A stretch of DNA of 64,000 nt from Bryum argenteum (GCA_037043015.1 CM073321.1:23991001-24055000); one strand, 5' to 3'. Counted from the first letter of the stretch, positions 1-12,481 are shown. The notes: generated by a model from the letters alone, not told the origin. Numbers and translations: made by a program.

Positions 1-834
1 GTCAGCTTCGGAAGAACCATTTAAAAAATGTGGAGGTTAAAGCTGTTGGAAGGAGCTTCTCAAAGTGCATTGAGTGCAGTTTCCTTATAGAGTGCATCTC
101 CAAATACCAAAGGGGATGTGATGAGTGACAGACATTCGTCAATGACTAGAACCGCCATCTTAATTACCAACGTGTCTGCCGCCATATTTATAGTGGTTGG
201 AGTTCTCAGTCCTATCAGAATCTGTTAGAGTTTTTTTGCATAATCTTTGACAAGATAGATACAAAGAAAACTGCCATTCTGAGAATCCAAAGGATTACAA
301 AGACCACTGCTGACCGCGGACAAATTCCCATTACTGTTACTGGCATGTTGACTCATGGCCACAGTAATGGTGCTTACGCGCACTACTCTAGTGCACTCTA
401 GCCGGGAGATTCCAATTTCTCAATCTCTTCCTTCTATTGTGTATTGCGAGCGCTGGAGAAGCCACTAATATGTGAATCTCGAGAGCTATTTTCTACACCT
501 CCACATATCAGCTTCTTCTAGGCTTTGCTACAAGGCAAGTCTAGGTGTTTTGCTTCTATCCCTCCTGCTACCAGAACACAATTCAATCCTCCACATCAGG
601 TCATCCACTCGTCCGTCTTCCTCAAAAAAATTTCTTACAGTTTGATAATTTAGCCAAGCACAACAAGAACAGATTTGTGATGGCTTTTTTTAACTTTGCA
701 ATCGCTCGCCCATATTCATTGAAGTCAATGTTGATTGCTTGATTGTTGGTTACATCCGAGAGGATATTGATGCTTATTTAAGTTACCTTTCCAAACTTAT
801 GAAGAGATAGAATAGTTACGTTGTAGCCAATCTC

Positions 835-1290
835 ATGAAGGCTTTTATGGACTCCCAGAAGACTGTTGCGTTTATTACTGAATTCCTTCAAGGGGTGGCA
901 AATTTTAAATCTTATCTCAAAGACTTCCACCATGACGGTGTCAACAAGATTGTTGGACTCGCGGATATGCATCTTTTCAAATTTTTGGTCAAGGAGGATG
1001 GTGTCGATCATGGTTGGCTTGCCATGAGGTACAAGAAGAAATTGACTATTTCATCATTGCTTCCATCTGGTCCCCTAGTGAAAATCTGGATTCTAACAAC
1101 CTTAGAAGACTTCGAATTTGAGTTGGAGACCCTTCTCTTGTTCCTTTTGAGCCATTATGGGACGTTACGGAGGTTAACCCCAAGAAGTTGAACTTTGTGA
1201 AGGAGCACAACCATGCCTTAGAATGCAATTACGAATAGGGTTTCATCAAAAATGGAATCTCCAAATTCATTGAGTTCTAGAAGACCAATA
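835..1290 (+). pseudogene. decayed FAR1/MULE-like coding relic
   Basis: One open stretch (835-1191) and a second frame ending near 1238 give short coding-like segments. The second frame contains PLWDVTEV followed by VKEHNHALEC from about 1197. The W and the FVxEHNH block resemble the zinc-binding N-terminal module of FAR1/FHY3-type MULE transposases. There is no continuous gene: stops follow at once and no second transposase block could be found. The rest of 1-1700 shows nothing else I can support. This could be an eroded MULE relic, and the family call rests on one short block. Confidence 0.25.
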
Positions 1291-2025
1291 TGGCGCGCAA
1301 TAGACGATACTAACCTCGTATTCGTTATATTGGGAAATATGCAGGATTTTGGGAGATTGAAAGGGATTTATGAGGCCTAAAAGCTGTACAATTGGCGCGT
1401 AAATTGTACAATTTAAATGACTTGATAACCAAAATATGATAGGGAGATGCTATAAACGTGAGTTTCGCACATGTATTGAATGCGAGGTGTTGTTGGAAAG
1501 TGCAAATCGACACAAAAGCCATAGTATAAGAGGGGAGTTTGAGAATATTATTGAAATCTCCGAACTTTATATATGATAAATTACTCAAAGAGTAATTAAT
1601 ACATAGTTTATTCATTGTATTCAAAAGTAATTCAGCTATCACTACCTAAGGCGTTCCACCATATGCGATGATACGAGACTTTATGAACGCACGTTGACGC
1701 TGACGTGTCCATCCGTAATCATTATCTTGCATCATAGGGCTATCCAGCAGTCGTTGCAACCGTCGTCTTCGATTATCCTCGATGCTTGATTTAGGAAGTG
1801 AGTGGCGGCGCGTTTCGGAAAGGCTCCTAGTCGCTTCTAACTTTGAAAAGATGGCCGAACCTGTTGGCTATTGGAAGGAGATTAACAAGGAGATAAATTC
1901 TTCATTATTACAGCTCTTGCATCTCTAGTTGAAGAATTTTGCCTCTATCCGACTAGTCTCTTGATCATGCTCGTGCTACCGCGGATGATGGATCTAAGTA
2001 GTCTTACTCACACGACATTACGCGT

Positions 2026-2425
2026 GAGGATGATGGTGTACTTAATCTAAACTGTGGTCTAGCTAAAGACAGACCCATACTCAACTTCAGTCCATTCCAA
2101 GATGTGCTTCTTGGTGACTTCATTCTATGCCAACCTAGTAACAACCATCACCTTCCCGTCTGGCTCGGGCGAGTCCTTGAGTCTATCAATTTGTCGCATG
2201 CCCTACCTATGGCAATTTTGAAGGTGAATGGTGGACCTGTATGCGAGCAAAGAAAGAACGGAAGTCAATTATTGCTAGAGAGTGCTACACACGGCGTTGG
2301 CAGAAAGAGCCTTTTTTTTTTTGGATGGTGAACGTTGACATTGTCTCCCATAGAATATCTTCACAGTCAAAGAAAGAACCACTCGCTACACATATAATCC
2401 CCGAGCAAGCCGCTGTTGATGTCTA
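2026..2425 (+). pseudogene. C-terminal relic of an unknown transposon protein
   Basis: Two overlapping frames give a continuous-looking protein end: first LGDFILCQPSNNHHLPVWLG, then, after one frame slip near 2210, GNFEGEWWTCMRAKKERK and a basic tail ending at a stop near 2424. A 'GDFvl..p....pfWlgrV' opening followed by a G-x-W-W block is the pattern of the small beta-rich domain found at the C-terminus of several plant and algal transposon proteins. No catalytic region is visible upstream. The family is uncertain. It lies just outside the hAT-like terminal repeat at 2576. Confidence 0.3.
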
Positions 2426-2567
2426 ACTTAGAGGCCGTAGGTGCTATACTCTTAGATGTGGTTCATGTCGATGTATCAGCTAGCCGCCGATACGCCTAAT
2501 ATGAGTTTCTTGTCTTCATTCCAATCAATGGACTTTTCGACGACTTTTTGCCTGCCGGCCAACACTG

Positions 2568-2596
2568 CTCTATAGCGGGGTTGTCTTATGAGACAC
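2568..2596 (+). repeat. left hAT-type terminal inverted repeat with flanking 8-mer
   Basis: The segment 2576-2596 begins CGGGGTTGTCTTATG. It matches, in reverse complement, the segment 49894-49914 at 19 of 21 bases. hAT elements commonly start C/TAGGG and make 8-bp target duplications. The preceding 8 bases are CTCTATAG, while those after the right copy are CTCTGAAG (6 of 8 alike). Both flanks fit the hAT preference for nTnnnnAn targets, so the similarity alone does not prove one insertion. Inside the repeat, GACAGAC and GACATGTC words recur as they do near the right copy. Confidence 0.55.
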
Positions 2597-2633
2597 TGTC
2601 GAATGTCAGACAGACACGACATGTCGGACAGAC

Positions 2634-5600
2634 CACTATAAGAAAACCCTGTTTTCTTGATGTCTAAATCTGATGTCTGTGATGTCTAAATCTAACGCGT
2701 TGACATCAAGCAAGTAGATGTTGGACATTTTAACATCCAAGACATCAAGTTAAACATCAAAGACATCAAGTTAGACATCTAAAATTATCTAAAGACATCA
2801 GGGTTAGATGGTAACTTTGGGAGGATAACACGTGTACCACGTAGGTGACACATCAGCGCCATGTGCACGGGCAGTGCAACATGGCAATGAATTATATTCT
2901 GATGTGGACTTTTTGGTGCTCACGTGGAATGTGATGTGGCGGCGCCAAAATCCTACGTGGACCCGAAAAAATCCGACGTGGCACCCGGGAAATCCGAAGT
3001 GACACGCGGGAAATCCAACGTGGAACCTAAAAAAATGACGTGGCATGCCATGTCATCAACGTATTGGGGGGTTTTAGGGTCAAATGACGTTGCTGTTAGA
3101 CATCACTTTAGACATCAATGTCTCCTGCTTGATGTCCTCAGTGGCTAGGACGATGTCAAGATGGATGTCCCCAGTGCCTAGGACGATGTCAAGATTGATG
3201 TCTTTAGTGCGTAGAGTGATGTTTAGGTTGATGTCCTTCTTGAATTTGTGATGTTTGCTTGGATGTTTGTAGCGACATCCCGTAGGACATCGATATAAAC
3301 ATTTTGTGTTAGACCTGATGTTTGCAACAATGTTACTATTGATGTTTTCTGGGCATATGAAAGGACATCTAGGATGACATTCTTAAATGTTTATATAGTC
3401 ATCAGAACCGTAATCCACAAACGTCTCACATATCATCAACAGTAAACGCTGTCATATTAAAAAGTGTGAGTCAAGCGTATATTGCTTAGGTCATTAGAAC
3501 CTCCAATAGCACAAAACTAGAGTATTTACTAATAAACCTGTCAACAACTACGATATACTACGCACCGACAATCTGAACTCCGGAAGCCCCTCCACTACCA
3601 TTGCTTGCTGTCGATACCTAGACATCCTTGCAGACATCAAGTTAGACATCATCATAGGCATCCTTGCAGACATCATTATAGACATGTTCTACAACAAATC
3701 AAATACTACAAGTACTAGGGTTTCTTCCACAACAAATCAAATACTGCAAGTCCTAGGGTTTCTTGTACATAATGCTTTTGAAATCCAGTACCTGTTAAGA
3801 AGCAAACCCTAGCCACATGAAGAAGCAAACCTACTCTTGAGAGCTACTGGATTTCTACAACTACTATTCCCTTATTGTAGTAAACAATCATTTTAAAACC
3901 GAATGGAAACAATTTTGAAATCCTCTTCACTTTAAAGACTAACTCTTTGGAAAAACTAAGGCAAAAATAAGCTTTGTACTTCCACTTCAAGGTCTCATGA
4001 CCTAACTATGGCGGCGGCAGCAAACCCTAGCCACATGAAGAAGCAAACCTTAGCCTCTACACCCTAAAAACTAACTCCTTGAAATAATGAAGGCAAAAAT
4101 GAACTTTGTGTGGCCTCTTATTCTACTTAAAGGTCTCATGACCTAACTATGGCTGCGGCAACAAACCCTAGCCGCCTCTATTCATCCACTGAGGCCGATG
4201 AAAATCATCCTTGTAGATGGTTCTAGATGTTGTCGTAGATGTCATCTTCGACATCTTCATAGACATCATGTTAGACATCTTCATGGACGTCATCTTAGAC
4301 ATACCCGCAGACATTATCAAAAACATTTAATGACATCTTCACGGTTTCAACCACAATACATTAACTATAAAAGGTTTTTTGTTTTCCTCCACAACAAATC
4401 AAATACCAGATGCTTCAAAGTTCTTTCCACAACAAAGCACGTATTGTAAATTGTAGAGTTTCTTCGTCAACAAATAAAATAATCTTTATTGAAAGAAAAA
4501 GTGTGGAATTACAATCATGAGACACTTTATAGTCTCCCATGGTGATAGGCTCTCTTTCAAACTCTTAACAACCTTTTATTTTTACCCTAACTAACTTTTC
4601 AACTAGCTTTCCTAATACTAATTCTATTCTAGAATTGTCTCCTAAACTGTATTAAATAGCTACTTTCATAAATTCATATCTCTTGTAAATTTCCTTTAAT
4701 TTGTATAATATTGAATGTTGGTAATAGAATAAGGTATAATCTTGCCAATAGACTATAACACTCTAATCTATAAGTAATTGAAAATATTTAATTCTTTCTT
4801 GAAGTAAGGCAAAAAATACTGTTTATTTTTTTATTTTCTTTTTATATTTTCTCTAAGTATTCGAGTATAGAGGGTTATAAAAGACAGAGCCTAATCAGAG
4901 AGCCGCGCCAATGGAGGACAAATAGTAAGAGAAGAAGTTGATATTATTCTTAAGAGACCCTTAAGTATTGCGGCTTTTTAGTAAATGACGTTTAGGTGGA
5001 TGTTATGCATAACATCTTCATACACATCCCGGTAGACGTCTACATGGACATTCATGCCGGACCGTTGTTATGGTAAGTTGGACATCGTGTTAGACATGTG
5101 ATTAGATGTTGTATGACTTGTCAAGTGGTCCGACATGGAGTTTTCGTTGCCATGTAGATAAAGCGCTATAAATAACTTATTTAATCTATGTCCACGTGTT
5201 TTTTGAGGATTAAATATCCACGAAATTACTTTTACTTATTCTATTTTTCGGCACCATTGTTATTTTAAAGATATTATATTTTATAGATATTATCTTTTTT
5301 TAAATATTTAAATATTTTTCAATCATAAAAAATTACAGAATTATAATATTCTAATTTATTTGAATTTAATAAATATTTATGAAATATATTTTTTGTTGGA
5401 ATATAATTTTATATTCTAATATTATAAAAAAATAGACCAATACAAAAATAGTGAGAATACCTTAAAATTAATATTTTCAATATTGCTACGTCACATAATG
5501 ATTTAATATTTAAAAATAGATCAAAATAAAAAATAAATCAAAAGTGTGTTGTTTTTTTTTTTTGACTTTCGAAAACCGCTGCCCATTTACTTTTTTTTTA

Positions 5601-5912
5601 ACATTAGAAATGCTTTTTACCCCGTCCATCGGTAACTTTTTAACGTTTTTACCCTGCTAGTTCAAAATCCCTTGCCACTGTGGCACTTTGATGTCTTTGG
5701 CGATGTCTAGTTAGACATCTAAAAAACTTAGACATTTAGACTAACATCCCTAGATATCTCCGTTTCGACGTCCTCCAAATGTCTAAGACATCATATTAGA
5801 CATCCAACAAATCGGGATGTCCTCTTAGACATCAAAGTATCAACGCGGACATCCTCTGACGTTTTGGGTGTCTAGCTTAGACATAAAAAAAAAAAAGGGT
5901 TTTCTTATAGTG
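2634..5912. mobile_element. non-autonomous CACTA (En/Spm-type) element, copy 1
   Basis: The ends are CACTATAAGAAAACCCTG at 2634 and its reverse complement ending at 5912. Both sides carry the 3-bp duplication GAC (2631-2633 and 5913-5915), the classic CACTA signature. Both ends are packed with TGATGTCT/AGACATCA words in both orientations (2650-2815 and 5690-5885), like subterminal transposase-binding repeats. No transposase ORF is present. The middle (about 3300-5300) is AT-rich and aligns along its length with the second CACTA at 23923-27570, so both derive from the same non-autonomous family. It sits between the hAT-type terminal repeat and its GC array. Confidence 0.9.
2928..3045 (+). repeat. 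short tandem ACGTGG-bearing units inside CACTA copy 1
   Basis: About five degenerate units of roughly 20 bp follow the pattern 'ACGTGG-CNCGGGAAATCC' (for example at 2956, 2978 and 3016). The same block occurs in CACTA copy 2 at 24228-24340. ACGTGGC is a G-box/ABRE core in plants, so the block could recruit bZIP factors, but here it is only a repeat. Confidence 0.6.
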
Positions 5913-6060
5913 GACATTGAGCCTTAGAATGTTCAATAGAATCTATGGAATCTTTTTCTAAAGAAAAGTTACCCTTGATTTACCGTGTCCACGTTGAATC
6001 CTACGTGGCTGCCATATGGACTACACAACTCAGCAATACGATGAGCGCCTGCGCCACATA

Positions 6061-6306
6061 GGACTGGACCGGCGGTCGCCTCGTCGTGGACCGGCGGTCG
6101 CCTCGTCGTGGACCGGCGGTTGCCTCGTCCACTGCGATCGCCGATCGCCTCTAAGCGATCGACGTTCGCCCCTGAGTGACCGTCGTTCGCCACTATGCAA
6201 CCGACGTTCGCCTCTGGACGACCGGCGGTCTCGCTGGACCGACGTTCGTCCTTGGACCGGCGGTCGCCTACTGTCGCCCCTGGACCGACGGTCGCCTAGG
6301 GTCGCC
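6061..6306. repeat. GC-rich CGGCGGTCGCC array 1
   Basis: About fifteen degenerate copies of GGACCGGCGGTCGCC or its variant GACGTTCGCC. A 22-bp unit (start GGACCGGCGGTCGCC) is tandem three times at 6064-6127. The GC content contrasts sharply with the AT-rich flanks. It lies about 206 bp inside the hAT-type left end when the nested CACTA is discounted, and just downstream of the kinase 3' exon. Short ORFs across it are low-complexity artefacts. Confidence 0.85.
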
Positions 6307-6713
6307 TTACATTGGAAGCTTCCCCCGAGTAGAATAAGTCATTTTGCTATCCAACATTACCCAGAATTCTACCGTTTACGTTATCCAAACGTAGATTAAG
6401 AAGCATTAAGAATTTAAGATGAAACAAATTACAACAATCCACAAACCCCTTGAAGACAAGGCTAACATCAACCATGAGATCTTAAACTCATGTAACAAAA
6501 AATGTGGTGACATACATATGTGACTAGTGTAAAAAGTGAATATAATCATAAGAGTTGCAAAAATCTATTAAAACTGGAACAATATGTCAAAAAGTAGATT
6601 GTATGTATTGCAAGTATAATTTGTGAATTACATGGCTAAATGAGCACTCAATGATGTGAGATGGTCATCCCTAGGAGCCTATGAATTGCAAGAAGAAATA
6701 CCGATATTGTTTA

Positions 6714-7170
6714 CTAATTACTTTCCTCTCTAAATACAAACTCCAGTGGAAGCATATGATATGGTTTTTCCATCAAGCGGTTCCCCACCTCCCCACAGGT
6801 CATTCTCTTCTCCGGTTCATGCGTGATCACTGATAACACTTTTGATAGGAATGAATCTCGCACCGTCAAATTTGGGAATAACTCTTCGTCGAATTTGTTT
6901 TGTACATAAATCAGCTGGATGAGCTTGCCAACCGCATACAAAGCTGATGCAACTGTGGTTGAATTTAGGATTTCCTGGACGTGCAAATTTGTATTGGAAC
7001 TTTCTGGTCCATAAGTATAGAACATCTCTGGCGCCACCCACCATCGAAGTGCTATATCGTCATCCTTTTTCTTCTCCGACTGGTATTCATAACGTGAAGG
7101 CTATTGTTCTACTATATGAGATGCCATCCCCAATCACACACTCCAATACAAATCTTGTTTTTTAGAAGAC
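6714..7170 (-). pseudogene. protein kinase, 3' exon (C-lobe)
   Basis: Read on the minus strand, the exon starts after a TTTCCCAG acceptor (7171 upward). It encodes KNKICIGVCDWG (DFG region as DWG), then RWWVAPE (APE motif), then ALYAVGKLIQLIY and HEPEKRMTCGEV, which are the standard kinase subdomain IX-XI landmarks, and stops at 6714-6716. One frame slip lies right after CDWG and one in-frame TAG lies shortly after it, so this copy is probably inactive. The missing N-lobe and HRD-type loop are at 22083-22832 on the same strand, and the splice phase matches. Substrate and pathway cannot be told. The 3' flank 6310-6713 holds no other gene. Confidence 0.65.
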
Positions 7171-7599
7171 CTGGGAAATGCAATAGTATGTGTGAGGACG
7201 TAGCTACGGTGGGAACGGAGAGCGATGAGCGTTGAGCCATAAAATTTCAACAAATTGATCGGTGAATTGGTATTTTTAGTAAGAAAATTTCTAGAAATAA
7301 TATTTTACTATTTTTTTCTCGAATATTCTCAAGAATACTCGAATATTAGTGATTTATTACCGTGGTTTACTGTTCCTAAACCCGTGGAGTTGAGGCTAAA
7401 AATTTTGAACTTGGTTGGACTTAAACCACTTTCTGCAAATGTGAAGAGACATATAAGAATTTTATAGCGTAGACTAGTATCTTATAACTGTGAAATCATA
7501 AGTCGAAGTTGTAAAGCTATTCATAAGTTTATGTAAATAGGGATATATTTTATGACTTTTGTACAATGCTGAAATGACGATAACGTGTGAAATACACGA
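7171..7599. other. noncoding AT-rich stretch
   Basis: This lies between the kinase C-lobe exon and the end of the MULE transposase. It holds a palindrome-prone run (CTCGAATATTCTCAAGAATACTCG pattern around 7318-7343). I see no terminal repeat that would mark the MULE end and no coding sequence I can support. Confidence 0.4.
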
Positions 7600-10500
7600 T
7601 TATAGGTGCTTGCAATGTCTATACGGTTTGTCTTTTCGTCCTAACTTAGTTATGGTTTTTTTGAACACCGGGCAAGAACATTTTGGGTTCTCACTTAGAG
7701 AAAGTTTATAGATAGACTCTGGATCCGACTCCAAAGCCACGATACATCCAAAACCAGGTTGTGGTATCATGGTCACCTCGAGTACTTTTGCCTCCATGGC
7801 ACGAGCTGAATCAATGTTCTTCATGTGCTTTGGAGTTACAGCCTTGATGCGTCGAAGAACTTCAGACTTGCTTGATTTGGGGTACACATCAGCCTTGTCC
7901 GGCACTGGAATATGTGACAAGTCTCTCGGTGAGGCAGAAATATTGAATGTGCGGGTGAGAGGAAGGCGTTCCTTTTGTGGTAGCCGAAAACCCGCATTCT
8001 CCAACGCCTCTATTTCGTCACGTGTCAAATTAGTCCCAATCTTCACGGGCCAAACAGAGGGAATAGGCGGTCAACCTTGTTTCCGAGAGAAGAGCTCAAT
8101 CCATTTACGACGACTGCCCTTCACACAACGCTCAATGTCGTCTGGACAAAAGTAAAACTGATCAGTTTTTTTTGGACCTTCTTGAAGACGCTGCCATACT
8201 CTGGTGTAAGTTGGAGCTGCGGTCGCCTTTCCGATTTGGACAATGCGGGATTCGCATTTCTTCCTGGTCTTAGCCATAACACCCCAACAAGCCTTGGATG
8301 AGATTCCTTCAAACGAGCAATCTGCCAGAGACGCTCATTTACTCTCGTCTCTTGGATTGCAATGACGCGCTGAATACTGGGTCCAGAGAGAAGAAGATGA
8401 TTCTAGCGGTTGCTCCTGAACTTCATCTTCTGCGTGGATAGGACTGAGATTCTCAGCAAGAGCTCGTGTGACTCTTCTCCCTCTTCAAGGACGTGAGTAG
8501 CTCACGGTGTCAGGTCGATGAGTTTCATCTTCAACACCAATGGAAACATCAGCCTTACGTTTCCTGGAACCAAAAATCTCTGCCCCCTCCAAGTGGGCAT
8601 CACGCGTACAGTAAGCTTCTGCTTCAGGGAAGTACATAACTGCCTTGTTGAGGCAAGATGTATTGCCGGATCGATGAGCTCGACGTTGAGCGGTACAAAG
8701 ACGCTGTCGAAGTTCTTCTACGGATGGTCCAGAACCACTTGCTCCGCCTTTGTTGAATTGATGGTAGCCGACCACTTGGAGGAAGGCCCGGACGTAGTCG
8801 TCAACGGCTGCAACGTAGAGATCCCTACCCTTATTGCCAGACGCTTGCAGCCACTTGTTATGGATTGACTCCGCAAGATTACATGAAGGCATCTCTGCGA
8901 GTTCTTCTGCCGAATATTTTATTTTCTGCAATGTACAAACGTATTAGACCTTTATTCATAATATAGATTTGTACTTAGTACGGATTCACAGTAAATAAAT
9001 CCACATAAAAAATCAACTAATAATATATAAACAGTAACTGTCAATTTCTTTGCTACTGTCATAACATTATAGAAGCTACCGTAGAGCATGTCATAAGCAA
9101 AGATATCGCAAAGAAATTGTATACTTACTAGTTCCATAAATCCACCCCATTGTCTGTATTTGAAGTGCCAGTACGCAAGCCAATGACCTAAGTGTTCTAA
9201 ACCAACTTCGGAGGTGGCCTTCGACGATGCCCACCACGCTCTTAGAGCCCAATATCGGGTCTCAGCCTCTTCCATGGTGCGCGCATCCTTGTACTGCTTA
9301 CAGAGAATCCGGTGTTGGCCTTGCAATTTGGGCACAATGTACTGTTTCGTATGTTTCTCAAGGAAATGCGTCCAATGGAAATAACATGTGCGTTCACGGC
9401 CTTCCATGGGGACAGCAGGGTTTCCAGAGCCGTAGATGATGCGCACAGCGTTCCAATTGGCTTGAGCACTATCAGCCATAAATCCTTGGAACTGCGGTTT
9501 GGGTACACCGTTTCTTGCCATGACGTGGTTAAGGTTCTTCTAGAATACGAGTTGAGCTTCTTTGTCTTCTGATTGGAAATCACAACATGCAATGGTTAGA
9601 ATGCGTTGGTAACGTGAGTCGTACACGTGGCAGGCCATGGTGGTCCAATCCGTAATGCATTTGACATGGTCAAACATCATCCATGCGTTGGATAGGTTTC
9701 GTCCAGGCTGCATGCGGCGAACAAGATCAACACCACTACCGAGGCCGACCTCGGACATCTTGAAGATGAAGACTTTCAATGATTTGTCGCCTTGGCCACG
9801 AAACATGTTGCGTTGCACATACGCCTAGTTACTAAGACCACTTAGCTTTGTGATTCCATCGAGGATGCCATACGTACGCAGGTACTTGAAAGTGTAGATA
9901 CGATTCCGCATGCTCGGAGAGTTTAGCTCTTTGCATTGGTCAAAGACTGGTTCTAGCAGCTGGAGGGAAAGATTGCCGGTTTCGGGGTCACCTTCGTCAC
10001 GGAGAAGTAAGTTACCTAGCAAGTCTTTGCTGGTTTCGATAACTATTTTAGACACGGTTACTTGAGGGTTACGGTCAATATGCTCTTCTAGTAACTCATC
10101 TATTATTTTTCTTACACATCTATAATCTTCGACTTTAACAGGGTGTTCGTGCGTTCCTATATGGACACATGCACGCTCCTGACAATCTTCTCCAACTATG
10201 TAAAAGATCTTTGCAGAACAAGGCGCAACACAAATAGGAGGATCTTTGTAAAGCTTACAAACCAACGTAGAGGTGGGCGGGGGCGCTCTGCCTACCGGGG
10301 AGGGGTCTTTGGTAATGCCTTCAAACTCCACATCGTTCACTCCAGCGACTCGATCAGGTCGTTGCAAGAAGTCGCAGTTTGGGTTGTGGTATTGTAGATG
10401 ACCTACACAGTTCGAGTATCAGAAAGACAACCCTTGCGTATTGCTGATGTTGGTAGTCATCATCGTAGTCCACACATGATTGGCGTACCGTTTATCCATC

Positions 10501-11252
10501 CCCTCCATGGACTTTGGGACCTTGTGAGTTGCAGACGGAAGAGTGGGCGGAAAGATGAAGAGAACATCACCATTGAAAGACAGAGGCAAGAAAGATACGT
10601 TGATTGTGCGGATGATTTTGAAATCAATTTTTTAGAAGAGAGTCTTGCTACTGGGCATTCTAGCAAGATTGCAAAGGGATGGAAGAATTTTTTTGGGTTT
10701 TACAATTTGCGAGGAAAGTAAAGAAGGAGGGGTGGCTGTTAGAAAGTTATCTCTAATAGGAGGTGGCAATGGAATATCAGACGACAGACGACATGGCTGC
10801 AGAGGAGACTTCTTCTCGTCTTCTGATGAATCCGATATGTTAGTGGTGACTTTTAGACCTGGTTCGACTTTGACACGTGCAAGAGCTGAAGCAACCGTGG
10901 AGATAGTAGAAGAACTACGTGGGGTTAGGAGAATTGTTGAGGCGTTCATGACGGACTTTGTGAAGCCGTAGAGGTGATACTTTCCAGCTCTAAGCTTCCA
11001 GATTGTAGTATTATTCTCTAAGATGATTAGATCTACGACCATGGAATAGTGGACATGATTAGTATCAGGTTCAAGAACTTTTCTCTCTAACCACAGGAAA
11101 GATGCATCATAGCCGAATCAAATTCCAAGCCACGATGCAGTGATCTCTACAAAACCATCAAGCCCTACGGACATGCAAATGGGAACAAGTGCACCCTCTG
11201 ACACAATCTCAACTACGTCTGCAGGAGTGGGTTCAAAGGAGGAGGAAGCCAT
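7600..11252 (-). pseudogene. MULE-type transposase with SWIM zinc finger
   Basis: From ATG at 11252 the minus strand encodes MASSSFEPTPADVVEI and an acidic N-terminus. It continues with a zinc-binding region (YSNCVGHLQ...NPNCDF; ERACVHIGTHEHPV), a DDE-like core (DWTTMACHVYD near 9660; GFMADSAQANWNAV near 9475), the NLAESIHNKWLQ block, and a C-terminal SWIM finger CSCPVFK...HCKHL ending at 7600. About 1,100 residues is normal for an autonomous MULE. One intron is clear: donor GTAAGTAT at 9128, acceptor TTGCAG ending at 8926, phase-clean. About half a dozen in-frame stops or slips are present (for example near 11146, 10632, 9826, 9540 and 8047), so it is decayed. A TATA box lies upstream at 11322. 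Confidence 0.8.
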
Positions 11253-11321
11253 GATGAGCGGGAGAACTAACGAGCATCGACAGTGGATGTGAGAAAAGAA
11301 TACGCACTAGGTATGATACAG

Positions 11322-11327
11322 TTTATA
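11322..11327 (-). promoter_or_regulatory. TATA box of the MULE transposase
   Basis: On the minus strand the sequence reads CTTATAAACTG, about 70 bp upstream of the transposase ATG at 11252. Spacing and sequence fit a plant TATA promoter. Confidence 0.5.
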
Positions 11328-11651
11328 AGAGGAAATTGGTAGTTGGAACTTGTAATGAAGTAAAAAAGTACAGTAGATTGAATAAATCAGACAATTACAA
11401 TATTGAAGAGTAAATGTTGTATACTATTAGGCAATTGTAATTAGTGTCGTTGATGCGCAAGTGTTGACAGTCTCAATATTGGAAAAGCGACGGCGGCCGT
11501 CACCGTCAGAGCATTTGTATGCAAATTCAAAAAATAGATTAGCATCTCATGTCAGAGACTGTCACATTTGGCAGCCCATGAGCCATCATAGTTGTTGCGA
11601 TAATTAATGATCAACTGCGCAAATTACGTTAGGGGCGGCTTGTAAAATTTG
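11328..11651. promoter_or_regulatory. bidirectional intergenic region of the MULE
   Basis: This separates the divergent transposase and partner gene, with a TATA-like box at each edge. It contains two GTCAGAG/GACTGTC-rich stretches (11505-11570) and a GGCGGCCGTCACCGTC block. I could not find a long MULE terminal repeat or 9-bp target duplication here. Confidence 0.35.
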
Positions 11652-11659
11652 TATAAATA
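11652..11659 (+). promoter_or_regulatory. TATA box of the MULE partner gene
   Basis: TATAAATA lies 112 bp upstream of the ATG at 11764, in GTATAAATAGGAG context, which is close to the plant consensus. Confidence 0.6.
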
Positions 11660-11763
11660 GGAGTAGGACGACGATATGGTCCTTTCCATTGTTTGTTTAG
11701 TTGGTGCTGGTAAGGTATTGAGACGATACAAACTGTGTCCATTTGAATAGAGTCTTCAACGTT

Positions 11764-12481
11764 ATGGAGGCGATGAGCATGGGTTCTGAGAGATCCAATG
11801 AAAGTGTGCCTAAGAAGAAGAAGAGGAGAGGGGATACTCGTTTTAGTAATACAAAAGCGCGCAAAGGAAGTGCATTGCGAAAGGTGGGTGCGTCTAGGTC
11901 GAGTGGAGATGAGGGAGGCCCTGCTGATTTTGACCTGAACGAAAATGAAGTCGGGCCGCAGTATAGGCGGAATCTGAAAATGCGGTCAATCAACCTTGAC
12001 ACAGTAATCGAGGTTGCCGAGAAAGATACAGCTGAAGATGTGAATGGAATCAAGAGATTTATAGAAGAACAGGAGCTCGGTAGAAATAGATCAACATGGA
12101 GCGAATCTCTATGTTATTATATAGGAGGTGATGAGGTTGCACAAGATTCTGAGAAGCAGGTATGGTAGAATTCTAGACTTCTTGCGATTAAGTTATTGCT
12201 GTCTGAGTTTAATGAGTTGAATGTTTGCATACTAGGGTGATGCCGAGGAAGGTCTCAAAGACAATGACGTGAATGATTCAAGTATTAGCAATACACAGAA
12301 AGATTGCAAGGACTGTTCTGAGAAGGAGAAGCTGATGGACCAAAACAAGAAGTTGGTAGATGTTGAAGAGGATGAAGATACCACTGATCGCATTTTAGAG
12401 GTGGAGGTAAATGACATGACGTTTTTCTTAAGTGTCATGAAGGAGTCTGGGCACATTTTAGAATTTACCTCAATAGATTAG
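11764..12481 (+). CDS. small acidic/basic nuclear-type protein, MULE partner gene
   Basis: This two-exon gene is intact. Exon 1 (11764-12159) ends at donor CAG|GTATGG and exon 2 (12236-12481) begins after acceptor ACTAG. The joined frame is open and gives 213 residues. The N-terminus has a strong nuclear-localisation stretch (PKKKKRRGDTRF). The middle reads LDTVIEVAEKDTAEDVNGIKRF. The C-terminus is Lys/Glu/Asp-rich (KEKLMDQNKKLVDVEEDED), likely helical. I recognise no family. Being divergent from the transposase and sharing its intergenic promoter suggests the element carries it, perhaps as a DNA-binding or regulatory helper like MURB-type second genes of MULEs, but that is inference. It is one of the very few uninterrupted coding units in the window. 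Confidence 0.65.

Noticed and set aside
5969-6399. ORFs on both strands across array 1
   Set aside because: Translations repeat every 7-8 residues (DRRSP) and follow the motif, not a protein.
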